A stretch of 64,000 bases of DNA from positions 62,001 to 126,000 of the forward strand of contig NZ_JARFVB010000009.1 in the NCBI RefSeq assembly GCF_029193885.1, written 5' to 3'. The notes under the pieces were generated by a model. That model was not told where the DNA came from, did no database searches, and saw only the letters and a list, made by a program, of their open reading frames with translations. The first letter of the stretch is position 1; each line of letters begins with the position of its first letter. The position numbers and the translations under genes are program-made. The DNA comes from Flagellimonas yonaguniensis. Lineage in GTDB: Bacteria > Bacteroidota > Bacteroidia > Flavobacteriales > Flavobacteriaceae. This document shows positions 63,254 to 64,000 of the stretch, in pieces.

Positions 63254-64000
63254 ATGGTTTCCGTTAAACAGGTTCAGTCCAAATCCGACCTTAAGCGTTT
63301 CGTAAAATTCCCTTTTTCGATCTACAAGGATTCCCCATATTGGGTGCCTCCTATCATCAAAGATGAAATGGCCTCTTTTGACAAGGACGAAAACCCAGTT
63401 TTTGAAACGGCGGAAGCCCAATTCTTTTTGGCCTACAGGAACAATAAGATCGTGGGGCGTGTAGCAGCCATCATCAACTGGCTGGAAGTAAAGGAACAAG
63501 GGCTCAAGAAAATGCGTTTTGGTTGGTTCGATTTTGTGGATGACCTTGAGGTATCCAAAGCCTTATTGGACAAAGTCCGTGAGATAGGAAAGGAAAACCA
63601 GCTCGAATATATGGAGGGTCCCGTGGGCTTCTCCAATTTGGACAAGGTCGGCGTACTTACCGAAGGTTTTGACCAGATCGGAAACATGATTACCTGGTAC
63701 AACCATCCCTACTACCCTTCCCACTTTGAACATCATGGCTTTGCCACGGAAAAAAAATATACTGAAAGTACCTTTTTGGCGGCCAATGCAGACCCAAAAC
63801 TGTTTGCAAAGGCCAATGTATTGATTAAAAAAAGATATGGGCTACGGGAAATGAATTTTGAAAAAAGTTCGGAGATCATGCCTTGGGTGGACAAGATGTT
63901 CGACCTTTTCAATGATTCCTACTCCAAGCTATCGTCCTTTGTGAAAATCACTGATATCCAAAAGGAGTATTTCAAGAAAAAATATATCAGTTTCATCAAT
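63254..64000 (+). CDS. GNAT-like N-acetyltransferase family protein, 5' part
   Basis: The gene starts at ATG 63254 and runs off the window; 249 codons are visible. It begins MVSVKQVQSKSDLKRFVKFP, then YKDSPYWVPPIIKDEMASFD, AYRNNKIVGRVAAIINW, and YMEGPVGFSNLDKVGVLTEG. In flavobacteria this family is about 390 residues and is labelled GNAT-like or (by transfer) GTP cyclohydrolase; the fold resembles two GNAT modules. Cytoplasmic; the substrate is unknown. Confidence 0.82.
   Translation, partial: MVSVKQVQSKSDLKRFVKFPFSIYKDSPYWVPPIIKDEMASFDKDENPVFETAEAQFFLAYRNNKIVGRVAAIINWLEVKEQGLKKMRFGWFDFVDDLEVSKALLDKVREIGKENQLEYMEGPVGFSNLDKVGVLTEGFDQIGNMITWYNHPYYPSHFEHHGFATEKKYTESTFLAANADPKLFAKANVLIKKRYGLREMNFEKSSEIMPWVDKMFDLFNDSYSKLSSFVKITDIQKEYFKKKYISFIN

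Overview
The window looks like ordinary core chromosome of a marine Flavobacteriaceae bacterium (Bacteroidota). This is inferred from moderate GC, Bacteroidota-type promoters (TAnnTTTG at -7), few Shine-Dalgarno sites, many type IX secretion (T9SS) and gliding genes, and families largely confined to Flavobacteriia (PorX, PorP/SprF, BatA-like, DUF6146/DUF6787-like, DUF4834-like). A genus near Muricauda/Allomuricauda is a guess from gene order. No rRNA, tRNA, CRISPR array, prophage or transposase gene was seen.

Layout. 0-3.8 kb: 3' part of porX, tsaE, a small secreted peptide, a membrane protein, alanine dehydrogenase and a small DUF4258-type protein. 3.8-9.5 kb: proline dehydrogenase, aroB, an acidic small protein, DinB-like and Lrp/AsnC-like proteins, an M14 carboxypeptidase and a helix-turn-helix regulator. 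The last two diverge around an array of repeated palindromes. 9.5-18.6 kb: a lipoprotein, TerC, a sterol desaturase-family protein, parC/parE, an EamA transporter, ychF and a 42-residue membrane protein. 18.6-24.4 kb: ferredoxin divergent from a LuxC-type acyl-CoA reductase, then serC and serA with a four-helix-bundle gene between them bracketed by inverted repeats, DUF937, DUF6146-like and a duplicated DUF6787-like protein. 24.4-28.6 kb: a His-rich TonB receptor with a small His-rich membrane partner (probable metal uptake), folE and msrA. 28.8-36.2 kb: LolD-type ATPase, TIGR02757, a ParD/ParE toxin-antitoxin pair, a Tat-exported oxidoreductase, an S10 peptidase, an SGNH hydrolase and a glycosyltransferase. 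36.3-43.4 kb: BatA-like protein, a dihydroorotase-like protein lacking its metal-binding His pair, an esterase, an MBL-fold hydrolase and a large conserved protein of unknown function. 43.4-48.8 kb: repeat hairpins, bcp, a cysteine-free endonuclease III, an ECF sigma factor and uvrA. 49-55.3 kb: a T9SS adhesin, PorP/SprF and OmpA locus. 55.4-64 kb: an Arg/Ser-rich secreted protein, a translationally coupled YfhO/glycosyltransferase/flippase operon, an outer-membrane protein and the start of a GNAT-like gene.

How it fits together. Two parts bear on T9SS and surface adhesion: porX (regulation) and the adhesin/SprF/OmpA locus. The rest is housekeeping: serine and aromatic synthesis, folate, DNA topology and repair, redox repair. 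I found no clear new multi-gene defence or metabolic system. The most notable signals are the inverted-repeat-bracketed four-helix-bundle gene, the palindrome array over the M14/regulator promoters, the recent 405-bp duplication with EF-hand-like loops in the adhesin, the dihydroorotase-like protein without its HxH motif, the clusterless endonuclease III, and the histidine-rich TonB receptor unit.
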